Below are positions 43,632 through 51,716 of a DNA stretch of 64,000 bases, one piece after another. The notes under the pieces are model-generated. The model had not been told where the DNA came from. It saw nothing but the letters and a program-made list of their open reading frames with translations, and searched no databases. This stretch comes from Mucilaginibacter_A sp050954285 (lineage in GTDB: Bacteria > Bacteroidota > Bacteroidia > Sphingobacteriales > Sphingobacteriaceae). How positions within the stretch are numbered: position 1 is the first letter of the stretch; each line of letters opens with the position of its first letter. The DNA is taken from NCBI GenBank assembly GCA_050954285.1, contig JBPBPL010000014.1, forward strand, positions 83,956 through 147,955, written 5' to 3'. A program made the translations under genes and the position numbers.

Positions 43632-44234
43632 ATGAAACTTCCCGAAGAATTTTACCTTTCAAAAGAAGTAGTTACAATTGCCCGAAACCTGCTAGGAAAA
43701 TACCTTTTCACTAATATCAATGGCGAAATCAGCGGCGGTTATATTGTAGAAACAGAAGCTTACAACGGTATTACCGATAAAGCTTCGCACGCTTTTGGCA
43801 ACCGTTTAACCAATCGAACCAAAACCATGTATCAGGCTGGCGGCGTGGCCTACGTTTATTTGTGCTATGGCATCCACGAAATGTTAAATGTGGTAACTTC
43901 GGTTGAGGACGAACCACATGCGGTTTTAATTCGTGCCATCAATCCAACGGAAGGAATCGATTTGATGCTGGAACGCCGGAAAATGATCAGTATAAAAAAT
44001 AATCTGACGGCTGGTCCGGGTTCCGTAGCCAAAGCTTTAGGCGTTTCCAGGAAAATGAATGGATTGAGTTTTCAGGACAATGAAATCTGGATTGAGGACT
44101 GGGATTTAATTTTTCCGGATGAAGAAATTGCAGCCGTTCCGCGTGTTGGCGTGGCTTACGCGAAGGAAGATGCGCTGCTGCCATATCGGTTTTATGTTAA
44201 GGGAAATCCGTTTGTGAGCAAGCCCAATCGATAA
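43632..44234 (+). CDS. DNA-3-methyladenine glycosylase (AAG/MPG family)
   Basis: A 200-residue enzyme: ARNLLGKYLF, GGYIVETEAYNGITDKASHAFGNRLTNRTKTMYQAGGVAYVYLCYGIHEMLNVV and GPGSVAKALGV are the AAG-family blocks, including the catalytic glutamate in ETEAY. It excises alkylated purines to start base-excision repair. It abuts the fRMsr gene with no gap. Confidence 0.93.
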   Translation: MKLPEEFYLSKEVVTIARNLLGKYLFTNINGEISGGYIVETEAYNGITDKASHAFGNRLTNRTKTMYQAGGVAYVYLCYGIHEMLNVVTSVEDEPHAVLIRAINPTEGIDLMLERRKMISIKNNLTAGPGSVAKALGVSRKMNGLSFQDNEIWIEDWDLIFPDEEIAAVPRVGVAYAKEDALLPYRFYVKGNPFVSKPNR

Positions 44235-44290
44235 TTTATAAATCAAAATCTAATATTTGCGGTTAAACTTTTATCTAAAAACAAATTATA

Positions 44291-44788
44291 ATGAGCGAAC
44301 AATCAAAATCAGAACAAATAAAATTTTTAAAAGACAAGATAGAAGATGTGCGGATTGCCATGCTGGTAACGGTGAATGCGAATCACGAAATCCATAGCCG
44401 CCCGATGGGAACTGCTAAGGTGGATGAAGAAGGAAATATCTGGTTTTTTACCAACGAATATTCTTCTAAAGTTGACGAAGTATCGCACGAAAATAAAGTG
44501 GTGGTAACGTATTCTAATCCTGGTAACAGCACTTATTTAAGTATCAAAGGCACAGCTTCTTTGGTGGATGATAAAGAAAAAATGAAGGAATACTGGAACC
44601 CGATTATCAAAGCTTTTTTTCCGGCTGGTTTGGATGATCCAAAGCTAACCTTGTTAAAAGTTGATACCCAGGAAGCTGAATATTGGGACAGCAATTCCAG
44701 CAAAATGGTTGTCGGTTTCCAAATGTTGAAAGCTATTGTTACTGGCGGACGTTATGATCAGGGAGATCATGGAAAAATTCAATTGTAA
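44291..44788 (+). CDS. Pyridoxamine 5'-phosphate oxidase-like general stress protein
   Basis: A 165-residue split-barrel flavin-binding protein: IAMLVTVNANHEIHSRPMGTAKVDEEGNIWFFTNEYSSKVDEV and VVVTYSNPGNSTYLSIKGTASLVDD, then the C-terminal EYWDSNSSKM. This matches the general stress protein 26-like branch of the PNPOx superfamily, which binds FMN or FAD; true PNPOx activity is unlikely. A terminator hairpin follows at 44812-44841. Confidence 0.87.
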   Translation: MSEQSKSEQIKFLKDKIEDVRIAMLVTVNANHEIHSRPMGTAKVDEEGNIWFFTNEYSSKVDEVSHENKVVVTYSNPGNSTYLSIKGTASLVDDKEKMKEYWNPIIKAFFPAGLDDPKLTLLKVDTQEAEYWDSNSSKMVVGFQMLKAIVTGGRYDQGDHGKIQL

Positions 44789-44811
44789 TTATATTAAAGA
44801 AAACTAATTTT

Positions 44812-44841
44812 AAAAGGTGGGCAATTTGCTCACCTTTTTTT
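44812..44841 (+). terminator. Rho-independent terminator
   Basis: AAAAGGTG...CACCTTTT hairpin with a T-run after the stress-protein gene. Confidence 0.8.
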
Positions 44842-44847
44842 ATGGGG

Positions 44848-44859
44848 TAAAAGAAGTAT
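44848..44859 (-). repeat. Dispersed repeat copy behind the terminator
   Basis: Exact TAAAAGAAGTAT immediately after the terminator, followed at 44872 by a variant ATGCTTTTTTTA. Confidence 0.8.
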
Positions 44860-44912
44860 CGTGTATTTGAAATGCTTTTTTTATCCTGCTTTTTTCTACT
44901 TGTAATAGATTT

Positions 44913-45815
44913 ATGCTGAAAATAGCTTTCGATCCGATTTACGCACATCCTTTGCCGGAAGGCCATCGTTTCCCGATGCTGAAATATGAGCTGATTCCGG
45001 CGCAATTGCTGCACGAAGGTGTAATTGCTTCGGAAAATATCTTTTCGCCAAAACCAGTAAAAGAAGAAGTGATTTTATGGACGCACGATGAAAACTACTG
45101 GCAGCAATTGCGCGATTTGACTTTACCGCCAAAAGAGCAGCGCCGGATCGGTTTTCCATTATCGGCACAATTGGTAGAACGCGAAATCCGGATTGCACAA
45201 GGAACGATTGATGGCTGCCATTTTGCTTTTAAAAACGGAATTGCTTTTAACGTTGCCGGCGGTACGCATCATGCAGGCAGCAACTGGGGCGAAGGTTTTT
45301 GTATGCTCAATGATCAGGCAATTGCCGCAAATTACCTGCTAAAAGAAGCATTGGCCAAATCCATTTTAATTGTTGATCTAGATGTGCACCAGGGAAACGG
45401 AACGGCTGAGATATTTGAACATCAGCCACAGGTTTTTACATTTTCTATGCATGGCGCCAACAATTTTCCTTATCGCAAAGAACGCTCGGATCTGGATATT
45501 CCATTGCCGGATGGGATGGAAGGCGAGGCGTATTTTACCTTACTAAAAGAAGCATTGCCTAAAATAATTGATCAGCAAAAGCCTGATTTTATTTTCTATC
45601 TCGCAGGTGTTGATGTCTTACTGACAGATAAATTGGGCAAGCTCGCTTTAACAAAAGCTGACTGTAAAGAGCGCGATATGTTTGTGTTAAATTTATGTCA
45701 TAAAAATAGCATTCCTGTCCAAGTGAGTATGGGCGGTGGCTATTCTCCAAATATCAAAGATATTGTGGATGCGCATTGCAATACCTATAAAAGTGCTTTG
45801 GAACTGTATTTCTGA
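44913..45815 (+). CDS. Histone deacetylase family (acetylpolyamine/acetoin-type) hydrolase
   Basis: A 300-residue zinc hydrolase: GGTHHAGSNWGEGFCMLNDQAIAANYL with tandem catalytic histidines, DLDVHQGNGTAEIF with metal-binding Asp and His, SMHGANNFPYRKERSDLDIPLPDG, and GVDVLLTDKLGKLALT with the third ligand. Substrates in bacteria are acetylated polyamines or small amides; the exact one is unknown. Two repeat copies (45340, 45544) both encode LLKEAL. Confidence 0.9.
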   Translation: MLKIAFDPIYAHPLPEGHRFPMLKYELIPAQLLHEGVIASENIFSPKPVKEEVILWTHDENYWQQLRDLTLPPKEQRRIGFPLSAQLVEREIRIAQGTIDGCHFAFKNGIAFNVAGGTHHAGSNWGEGFCMLNDQAIAANYLLKEALAKSILIVDLDVHQGNGTAEIFEHQPQVFTFSMHGANNFPYRKERSDLDIPLPDGMEGEAYFTLLKEALPKIIDQQKPDFIFYLAGVDVLLTDKLGKLALTKADCKERDMFVLNLCHKNSIPVQVSMGGGYSPNIKDIVDAHCNTYKSALELYF

Positions 45816-45873
45816 CAAATTTTTAAATAGGCCGTCCAATCAATAAATGTACGCCTGACAACATTAATAGAAT

Positions 45874-45903
45874 TTTGGTTTTTTAATTAAATAGGTAACT
45901 TTG
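45874..45903 (+). promoter_or_regulatory. Bacteroidota-type promoter for the 75-aa gene
   Basis: TTTG (45874-45877), 18 bases, TAACTTTG (45896-45903). Confidence 0.7.
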
Positions 45904-45965
45904 TTGAGTATTTAGCGTATAAAAGTTAAATAGTTTGAAATAATTACAAATTTAAAATCAAAAAA

Positions 45966-46193
45966 ATGCAAAATTTATATATGATGGCTACGCTGATCAG
46001 AACGCAGGAAATGCAAAAAATGGCCATCGAAATCAACGCAAGTTTAATCAATATTGAACAGGCACTGGTTCGATACAATGTTTCTACAAAAGAAGCTGTA
46101 CTTACTCAAATTGAAAACTTAAAAAGCGTAAACAAACGTCCTGCTGCAAGTCGCCAGCGTGAATCTATCGATTTAAATGCACAGGCTGCATAG
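45966..46193 (+). CDS. Small hypothetical protein with its own promoter
   Basis: A 75-residue soluble protein, mostly helical by composition (MMATLIRTQEMQKMAIEINASLINIEQALVRYN) with a basic, polar tail. I do not recognise it. A consensus promoter 63 bases upstream and good spacing to neighbours support a real gene. Confidence 0.6.
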   Translation: MQNLYMMATLIRTQEMQKMAIEINASLINIEQALVRYNVSTKEAVLTQIENLKSVNKRPAASRQRESIDLNAQAA

Positions 46194-46219
46194 TTGCAAA
46201 CGGCCGTAATTTAAAATTA

Positions 46220-47581
46220 TTAAATCAGCTGCTTTTGTAGTTTTTTGCTGAAGTAATTAAAGCGGAAATAAAGTAGCAATGCAGCGGTTATCAACCCGGC
46301 CGTTAGTCCATACCAAATGCCGGAAGCGCCGAGTTTAAGTTGGATGCCCAATACATAACCAACAGGCAGGCCAATCATCCAGTAAGCTATAAATGTGATG
46401 ATTGCAGGGATTTTCACGTCGCCGATACCACGCAAAATTCCTAATCCGACGACCTGTGTTCCGTCAAATAATTGAAACACGGCGGCAATGATCAATAGTT
46501 GCGCGGTCAGGTTAATAACTTTTTTATCCGAAGTATAAATCCACGGAATTAAATGGTTTGCAAGCAGAAAGATGATCGCGGTAATACTCATAAAAATCAA
46601 GACAGTGTGATAGCTGGCCAAGGCGGAGGTTCTCAGCTTAAAATAGTCTTTCGCCCCAAAAAAGTTTCCTGCTTTAATGGCCGCTGCTGCACCAATTCCG
46701 CTGGCCGCCATAAAAGTTAGTGAAGCCAGGTTGATTGCTACCTGGTGCGCCGCCAGTTGAATATCGCCCATGGTACCGATTAGCACGGCTGCACCGCTAA
46801 AAGCACTCACTTCGCAGCTGTATTGTATGGCGATGGGCGCACCAATGGCCAGGATTTTTTTACAAATGCTGGCCCTGATCTGAAACAGGGAAAAGTTTGA
46901 AAGGTATTTTTTGAAGTGTTTAGAGCGGAAAATGTAAAGTGACATTACCGCAGCCATCACCGAACGATCAATCAGCGTACTTAAACCTACGCCACGAACG
47001 CCCATTGGTGCAATACCAAAAAGCCCTTTTACAAAAATAATTCCCAAGCAAATATTCAGCACATTTCCCCAAATGGAAACCATCATGGCTTGTTTGGTAA
47101 AACCCAAACCTTCTGCAAACTGTTTAAACGTGTTGAAAACCATCAGCGGAATGATGGAAAATCCCATCAGCACTAAAAACGGTTGGGCCAGAAGGATGAC
47201 TTTTGGCGACTGGCCCAAATGGTTCAAAACCAGCACAGAGCCAAAATAGATCAGTAAAAACAGTATCAGGCCCGTAATAAAATTGATCAGCAAACTTGCC
47301 GAAAATAATTTGCCACAAGCTGCATCATTTTTCCGGCCATTTTCCTGCGCAATCAGCGGTGTAAGGCCATAAGCAATACCAATCCCGATCACCAAAACCA
47401 TGATAAAAATACTGTTGACCAGCGAAACGGCAGCCAATGAAGTAGTACCGGCAAACTGGCCAACAATAATGCTATCGGAAGTTTGCACCAGCACTTGCCC
47501 TAATTGTGAAATGATGACTGGAAAAGCCAGTTGCAGATTTGCCCGGTAAAAAGGTTTATGAGTGGCGTAAAAATTTTTCAT
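46220..47581 (-). CDS. MATE-family efflux transporter
   Basis: A 453-residue protein with about twelve membrane helices in two similar halves. Near the N-terminus are QLAFPVIISQLGQVLVQTSDSIIVGQFAGTTSLAAVSL and in the second half LASLTFMAASGIGAAAAIKAGN, the NorM-type motifs. ATG at 47581 is used rather than the TTG six bases upstream. It exports cationic drugs or metabolites in exchange for Na+ or H+. A repeat copy at 47255 encodes the helix LILFLLIYF. Confidence 0.92.
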   Translation of the reverse strand: MKNFYATHKPFYRANLQLAFPVIISQLGQVLVQTSDSIIVGQFAGTTSLAAVSLVNSIFIMVLVIGIGIAYGLTPLIAQENGRKNDAACGKLFSASLLINFITGLILFLLIYFGSVLVLNHLGQSPKVILLAQPFLVLMGFSIIPLMVFNTFKQFAEGLGFTKQAMMVSIWGNVLNICLGIIFVKGLFGIAPMGVRGVGLSTLIDRSVMAAVMSLYIFRSKHFKKYLSNFSLFQIRASICKKILAIGAPIAIQYSCEVSAFSGAAVLIGTMGDIQLAAHQVAINLASLTFMAASGIGAAAAIKAGNFFGAKDYFKLRTSALASYHTVLIFMSITAIIFLLANHLIPWIYTSDKKVINLTAQLLIIAAVFQLFDGTQVVGLGILRGIGDVKIPAIITFIAYWMIGLPVGYVLGIQLKLGASGIWYGLTAGLITAALLLYFRFNYFSKKLQKQLI

Positions 47582-47636
47582 CGGCAAAAACAGTAACAGG
47601 TTTTGAGTTGAAAAAAGGTAAAAGATTTTTATACAA

Positions 47637-47648
47637 TAAAAGAAGTAT
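47637..47648 (-). repeat. Dispersed repeat copy upstream of MATE gene
   Basis: Exact TAAAAGAAGTAT in the 76-base gap between two same-strand genes. Confidence 0.85.
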
Positions 47649-47657
47649 GGCTTTGGA

Positions 47658-48281
47658 TCAGGAAGCCGTATAGTATTCCTCTTTTTCGGTGGTATGCACG
47701 CGGATGACGCCGGAGAGCACTAAATTAACCAGAATGCGCTGTGCACGGCGGCGGCTCAGGTTCAGCAAATCGCAGTATTCTTTTACGGTAATGCGTTCTT
47801 TTAAGTGCAAATATTCCAGCAAACCTTTTTCTTTGGATGAATACTCAATCAGCACGCCATCATCATTGTTAGAGCGTTTCAAAACATCTACTACAATTTT
47901 GCTGGCCAGCATGCTTTTATCGTTTGTGCGGATGTAAACCCACCATTTGCCATCATCGCCCAAAGCATAATGCGGTTTTATGTCGCTGGCTTCAATTTCG
48001 GCTACTAAAACCAGTTTGGCATCAATATAAATCTCCTCAAAAATCGGTTCTAAAGCCGGTCGGCAAAAAAAAGTTGCGGCGCGGGTAATCATGTATTTTT
48101 CTTCGTCTTCGGATTTTACACCTTTTATCGTGCCATCGTCCAAAACCCCAATCAGCAAACGGCCGCCTTTGTTATTGGCAAAAGCAACCAGCGTTTTGGC
48201 AATTTTTTCGCAGCTGGTAATAGTTTTCTTAAAGTCGAGGGTTACGCCTTCGCCTTCAATAATCATTCTTTTGATGTTCAT
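47658..48281 (-). CDS. AlbA_2-domain putative DNA-binding / ATP-binding protein
   Basis: A 207-residue protein. The N-terminal Schlafen/AlbA_2 domain (about 1-130) shows EGVTLDFKKTITSCEKIAKTLVAFANNKGGRLLIGVLDDGTIKGV, followed by a C-terminal winged-helix-like segment (ITVKEYCDLLNLSRRRAQRILVNLVLSGVIR). Such proteins are usually regulators; the truncated size suggests DNA binding without the AAA-4 module. It overlaps the upstream GNAT gene by four bases. Confidence 0.82.
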   Translation of the reverse strand: MNIKRMIIEGEGVTLDFKKTITSCEKIAKTLVAFANNKGGRLLIGVLDDGTIKGVKSEDEEKYMITRAATFFCRPALEPIFEEIYIDAKLVLVAEIEASDIKPHYALGDDGKWWVYIRTNDKSMLASKIVVDVLKRSNNDDGVLIEYSSKEKGLLEYLHLKERITVKEYCDLLNLSRRRAQRILVNLVLSGVIRVHTTEKEEYYTAS

Positions 48282-48745
48282 GCCGGCTCCTCCTGTCTGG
48301 GCTGAAAAATTTCCATCCAGCGTTCATGATTTTTAATCTGCGAAAAACCAAACTGCTGATACAAACCCTGGGCATCAGCTGTAGCCAGAACCAAGCGGCG
48401 CAAATTTTTAAGTTTGAAGTGATTACGAACGGTTTGCACCAGCCATTTAGACAGGCCGGATTTACGGTGCTCAGGCAAAATAAACACATCGCAAACGTAC
48501 CCAAACGTAGCCTCGTCTGTAACTACACGGGCAAAACCAACTTGCTTTTGGTGATGATAAACGCCAAAGCACATGGAGTTTTGGATAGAAGTTTGAACAG
48601 TTTCCAGACGAATGCCTTTTCCCCAGTAAGAAAGCTTATCCAAAAAGTGATAAATGAGTTGTACATCCAACAAAGTTTTATCGGTAGAAATCAGGAAACC
48701 TTTTTTTAAAAAAGCATCATCATTCATGATCACTTTTATCGCCAT
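48278..48745 (-). CDS. GNAT-family N-acetyltransferase
   Basis: A 155-residue acetyltransferase: VGFARVVTDEATFGYVCDVFILPEHRKSGLSKWLVQTV carries the acetyl-CoA-binding motif (RKSGLSKWLV, a variant of R/QxxGxG/A), and GLYQQFGFSQI the C-terminal motif. The acceptor is unknown. It is coupled to the AlbA_2 gene. Confidence 0.88.
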   Translation of the reverse strand: MAIKVIMNDDAFLKKGFLISTDKTLLDVQLIYHFLDKLSYWGKGIRLETVQTSIQNSMCFGVYHHQKQVGFARVVTDEATFGYVCDVFILPEHRKSGLSKWLVQTVRNHFKLKNLRRLVLATADAQGLYQQFGFSQIKNHERWMEIFQPRQEEPA

Positions 48746-48851
48746 AATTATTCGTGCCTTGCAGCTATTTCCCGCAGGCTGTACGCAAATATACTTGTTT
48801 GCAGGATAGTTAAGTAGCTGGCTGGACCGGATTTTAATTTATGACCTGCGG

Positions 48852-48863
48852 ATGCTGTTTTTA
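48852..48863 (+). repeat. Dispersed repeat copy in a 299-bp gap
   Basis: Exact ATGCTGTTTTTA followed by TCGGGTTAAAACTGG, an excellent match to the two-block form. The rest of this gap (48746-49044) holds the terminator below and no ORF. Confidence 0.88.
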
Positions 48864-48991
48864 TCGGGTTAAAACTGGTCTGGCCAGATTAAATCACAAC
48901 CAGACAAAAAAACAGGCTAGTTTTTATTGTAAAAAAGAGCACTGAATTATAACTCAACCGTCAATGCAATAACCCAAACCCTATCAAAACA

Positions 48992-49022
48992 AAAAGCCTC
49001 CGAAACAATTCCGGAGGCTTTT
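48992..49022 (-). terminator. Terminator for the DUF2383 gene
   Basis: AAAAGCCTCCG / CGGAGGCTTTT stem, T-rich on the minus strand, directly after the gene. Confidence 0.88.
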
Positions 49023-49044
49023 CAAAAATAATTTAAAACAGTAA

Positions 49045-49503
49045 TTAACTCTTCTGCATATCGCGCAGCATTTTAATTTTATCGTGAGAAAATTTCAGTT
49101 TTCCCTGTTGCTCAGCAACCAGAGCATGCAAATATCTTGGCAGATCTTCATCAGCCAAAGCTTTTTTATAAGCATCTTGTGCCGCATCTTCACCACGCTC
49201 GCAATTAGCCAAGATAGAATGACGGTCGTGGCCGCTGAAGGTAGCGCGAACGTCCATCCAGGCACGGTAAATTTTACCTCTCACGGTAGTTCCGGTAGTT
49301 GTTTCTCCTTTTAAAACCAAAACTTCGGTGGCCAAAGCCATTTTACATTCGTGGCTTTCGCGGATCATGTGTTCAAAAAGTTGTTTCAGATCGGCATTTT
49401 CTTCGGTCGATTCTTTAATAGCCTTATCATAACCTTCAATACGGTCGTTGTTGATCTCAATCAGGTCATTTAAAATCTCTACGGAAGCTTCGTTTTGTAT
49501 CAT
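49045..49503 (-). CDS. PA2169-type four-helix-bundle protein (DUF2383)
   Basis: A 152-residue ferritin-like-fold protein: LNDLIEINNDRIEGYDKAIKE, LKQLFEHMIRESHECKMAL and LANCERGEDAAQDAYKKAL. This is the PA2169/DUF2383 family, often stress-related in Bacteroidota. Carboxylate and histidine positions (E/H in RESHE) could bind metal, but no function is established. A strong terminator follows. Confidence 0.88.
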   Translation of the reverse strand: MIQNEASVEILNDLIEINNDRIEGYDKAIKESTEENADLKQLFEHMIRESHECKMALATEVLVLKGETTTGTTVRGKIYRAWMDVRATFSGHDRHSILANCERGEDAAQDAYKKALADEDLPRYLHALVAEQQGKLKFSHDKIKMLRDMQKS

Positions 49504-49620
49504 CAGATTAGGGTTTAAATTTTGTTATAAATCAAATGCAATTAACACCTTTTTTGTTTAAAAAAAGAAAGATAAAGCTGCCTATTACAGCTTTTAAGAA
49601 ACAGGATAAATTTAGGCTGA

Positions 49621-49632
49621 TAAAAACAGTAT
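49621..49632 (-). repeat. Dispersed repeat copy upstream of DUF2383 gene
   Basis: Exact TAAAAACAGTAT, preceded by TTTAGGCTGA, the usual second block. Confidence 0.85.
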
Positions 49633-49813
49633 TTCCGTTTGAACAGTTTTTTGTTCTTATCAGCAAAAATTTCTCATCAAAACTTTAAATACATATTTTC
49701 GGTTAAAAAATTTATTTTTATTACCGCTAAAATATTTTTTGATGTTAAAACTTTGCTGGATAATTATCCTTTACCTATTATCAACTAAATTTATTCATCA
49801 AATTATAAACATT

Positions 49814-50050
49814 ATGGCAAATCCAAATCCAGACCTTAAAGAAGGACCTGTAGCAACCGCAATTGAAAACCAAACTGCAAAAATACCTTCAGATGTTTTT
49901 TTATGGTTAGCATTAGGTTCAATCGGACTTTCTTTAGCTTTAAAAATTAAAGGCAGCCGCCACAACGCACTTTTTGTAGGACAATGGCCTGCACCATTTT
50001 TACTGTTAGGTATTTACAACAAATTAGTTAAACAATTAGGAAACGATTAA
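49814..50050 (+). CDS. Small conserved membrane protein
   Basis: A 78-residue protein; the ATG at 49814 (MANPNPDLKEGPVATAIENQ) is preferred to an upstream in-frame ATG. One to two membrane helices (about 28-45 and 58-72; PSDVFLWLALGSIGLSLALKI). I know no function for it. A hairpin terminator follows at 50079-50112. Confidence 0.7.
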   Translation: MANPNPDLKEGPVATAIENQTAKIPSDVFLWLALGSIGLSLALKIKGSRHNALFVGQWPAPFLLLGIYNKLVKQLGND

Positions 50051-50078
50051 CTCCTGCTGTGTTGTTTTTACGTATTTT

Positions 50079-50112
50079 AAAGCGTTTAGGTTGATAAAAC
50101 CTTAACGCTTTT
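50079..50112 (+). terminator. Rho-independent terminator
   Basis: AAAGCGTTTAGG / CCTTAACGCTTT stem (one mismatch) followed by a T-run. Confidence 0.82.
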
Positions 50113-50116
50113 TTTA

Positions 50117-50128
50117 ATGCTTCTTTTA
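50117..50128 (+). repeat. Dispersed repeat copy behind the terminator
   Basis: Exact ATGCTTCTTTTA followed by TCGGTGAAAAATT, directly after the T-run. A partial copy (TAAAAACAGC) follows at 50141. Confidence 0.85.
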
Positions 50129-50191
50129 TCGGTGAAAAATTAAAAACAGCTATGCAAGTTTTTCGTTTTGCAGATATAAAAAAGTATCAAC

Positions 50192-51181
50192 ATGAAATAT
50201 AGAAATCTGGGCAATACCAGCGAAAAATTATCAGTAATCGGGTTGGGTTGTATGGGAATGAGCCATGCCTATGGGACAACTAACGATGAAGAATCTATCG
50301 CAACGTTAAACTTAGCGTTGGATTTGGGCATCAATTTTTGGGATACGGCCGATGTTTACGGGCCGCATACCAACGAGGAACTGATTGCCAAAGTGCTGGT
50401 ACCGAACCGGAAAAAGGTTTTTATTGCTACAAAATTTGGTTTTAGACCAGGTGAAAAAGGAAGCTTGAGTGTTTTTGACGGTTCTCCGGCATACCTCAAA
50501 CAAGCTTGCGAAGGCAGCTTGAAGCGTTTGGGCGTAAATGAAATAGATTTGTATTATGCACATCGGGTTGATCCGAATATTCCGGTAGAAGAAATGGTTG
50601 GCGCAATGGGAGAACTGGTAAAAGAAGGAAAAGTTAGGTTTATCGGTTTGTCGGAAGCTTCTGCAGAATCTATCCGAAAAGCACACGCAGAACATCCAAT
50701 TTCGGCTATTCAATCGGAATATTCGTTCATCACCCGCGATCCGGAAAAAGAAATATTACCGGTATGCCGCGAATTATCAATTTCATTTGTGCCTTTCAGC
50801 CCGCTTTCCCGCGGCTTGTTTACTGCAGCTTCTGTTGATACTTCTGATCTGGCAGATAACGATTTCCGCAAATCTTTACCTCGTTTTAAAGAAGATAAAT
50901 ACCTCATAAATAACCAGAAACTTGCTGCAGCTTTAAAGGAATTTGCGGCTTCCAAAGAAATCACGCCATCGCAACTGGCACTGGCCTGGGTTTTGGCGCA
51001 AAGTGAAAACATCATCCCAATTCCCGGAACTAAAAAACGAAAATATCTGGAAGAAAATGCTGGCGCGGCAGAAGTGAAATTATCTAAAGATGATTTACAG
51101 GAAGTAGAAGAAATCCTGAAAACATATCCCAACGTTGGCGAGCGTTATTATGAAGCTTCCATGAAAATGGTAAATAATTAA
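50192..51181 (+). CDS. Aldo/keto reductase
   Basis: A 329-residue NADPH-dependent TIM-barrel reductase: GLGCMGMSHAYG near the start, the catalytic tetrad in NFWDTADVYG, FIATKFG and YYAHRVDPNIPVEE, and the cofactor motif IPIPGTKKRKYLEENAGA. It belongs to the AKR13-like YajO/YakC branch. It reduces aldehydes or ketones in the cytoplasm; physiological substrate unknown. Confidence 0.93.
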   Translation: MKYRNLGNTSEKLSVIGLGCMGMSHAYGTTNDEESIATLNLALDLGINFWDTADVYGPHTNEELIAKVLVPNRKKVFIATKFGFRPGEKGSLSVFDGSPAYLKQACEGSLKRLGVNEIDLYYAHRVDPNIPVEEMVGAMGELVKEGKVRFIGLSEASAESIRKAHAEHPISAIQSEYSFITRDPEKEILPVCRELSISFVPFSPLSRGLFTAASVDTSDLADNDFRKSLPRFKEDKYLINNQKLAAALKEFAASKEITPSQLALAWVLAQSENIIPIPGTKKRKYLEENAGAAEVKLSKDDLQEVEEILKTYPNVGERYYEASMKMVNN

Positions 51182-51208
51182 GCGTAAATTCATTTTAAAA
51201 TCCATCTC

Positions 51209-51586
51209 ATGGGGCAATCTGTTTTAATGCTGTTTTTACTGGCGATCCCGGTCGCCTGTATTTCCTGGACGGTTACCCATGAGGAGGTTTTTAAAGAAAT
51301 CCGGGATTTTTGTATAAAAAACAGTCACGAACAGAAAACGCTGGCAGCCAGAAAGTTTTTCTATTTATTTACCTGCGAGTATTGTTTCAGCCATTATGTT
51401 ACTATTTTAATGCTGATTGCTACCCATTACCAATTGCTTTTTGAAGGCTGGCGTGGCTATATAATTGCCGGTTTTAGTTTGGTTTGGATTGCCAATATGT
51501 ACATGAGTTTTTATCGTTTGCTTCGGGTAGATATCAAAGTTGAAGATAATGATGGCAAATTGAAAGAGAAAATATTGAAAGATTAA
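51209..51586 (+). CDS. Hypothetical membrane protein with CxxCxxH motif
   Basis: A 125-residue protein with an N-terminal membrane helix (LMLFLLAIPVACISWTV, partly encoded by a repeat copy) and two further helices. The FTCEYCFSHYVTILM segment carries CxxCxxH, as in small membrane proteins of the DUF1360-like type. Not confidently recognised. It starts 28 bases after the aldo/keto reductase and may be co-transcribed. Confidence 0.65.
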   Translation: MGQSVLMLFLLAIPVACISWTVTHEEVFKEIRDFCIKNSHEQKTLAARKFFYLFTCEYCFSHYVTILMLIATHYQLLFEGWRGYIIAGFSLVWIANMYMSFYRLLRVDIKVEDNDGKLKEKILKD

Positions 51587-51612
51587 TTTGAAGCACTCCA
51601 ATTTTTAGGCGA

Positions 51613-51624
51613 TAAAAGAAGCAT
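51613..51624 (-). repeat. Dispersed repeat copy upstream of htpG
   Basis: Exact TAAAAGAAGCAT, preceded by TTTTTAGGCGA. Confidence 0.85.
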
Positions 51625-51716
51625 TGGCAACTGTCATCCTGTCATTTGTTTAAGTTTAAAAAGCCTTTGGAACCATTGTTGATTTCCCTTTTCCAAAATA
51701 ATTTAATTTAAAAGTT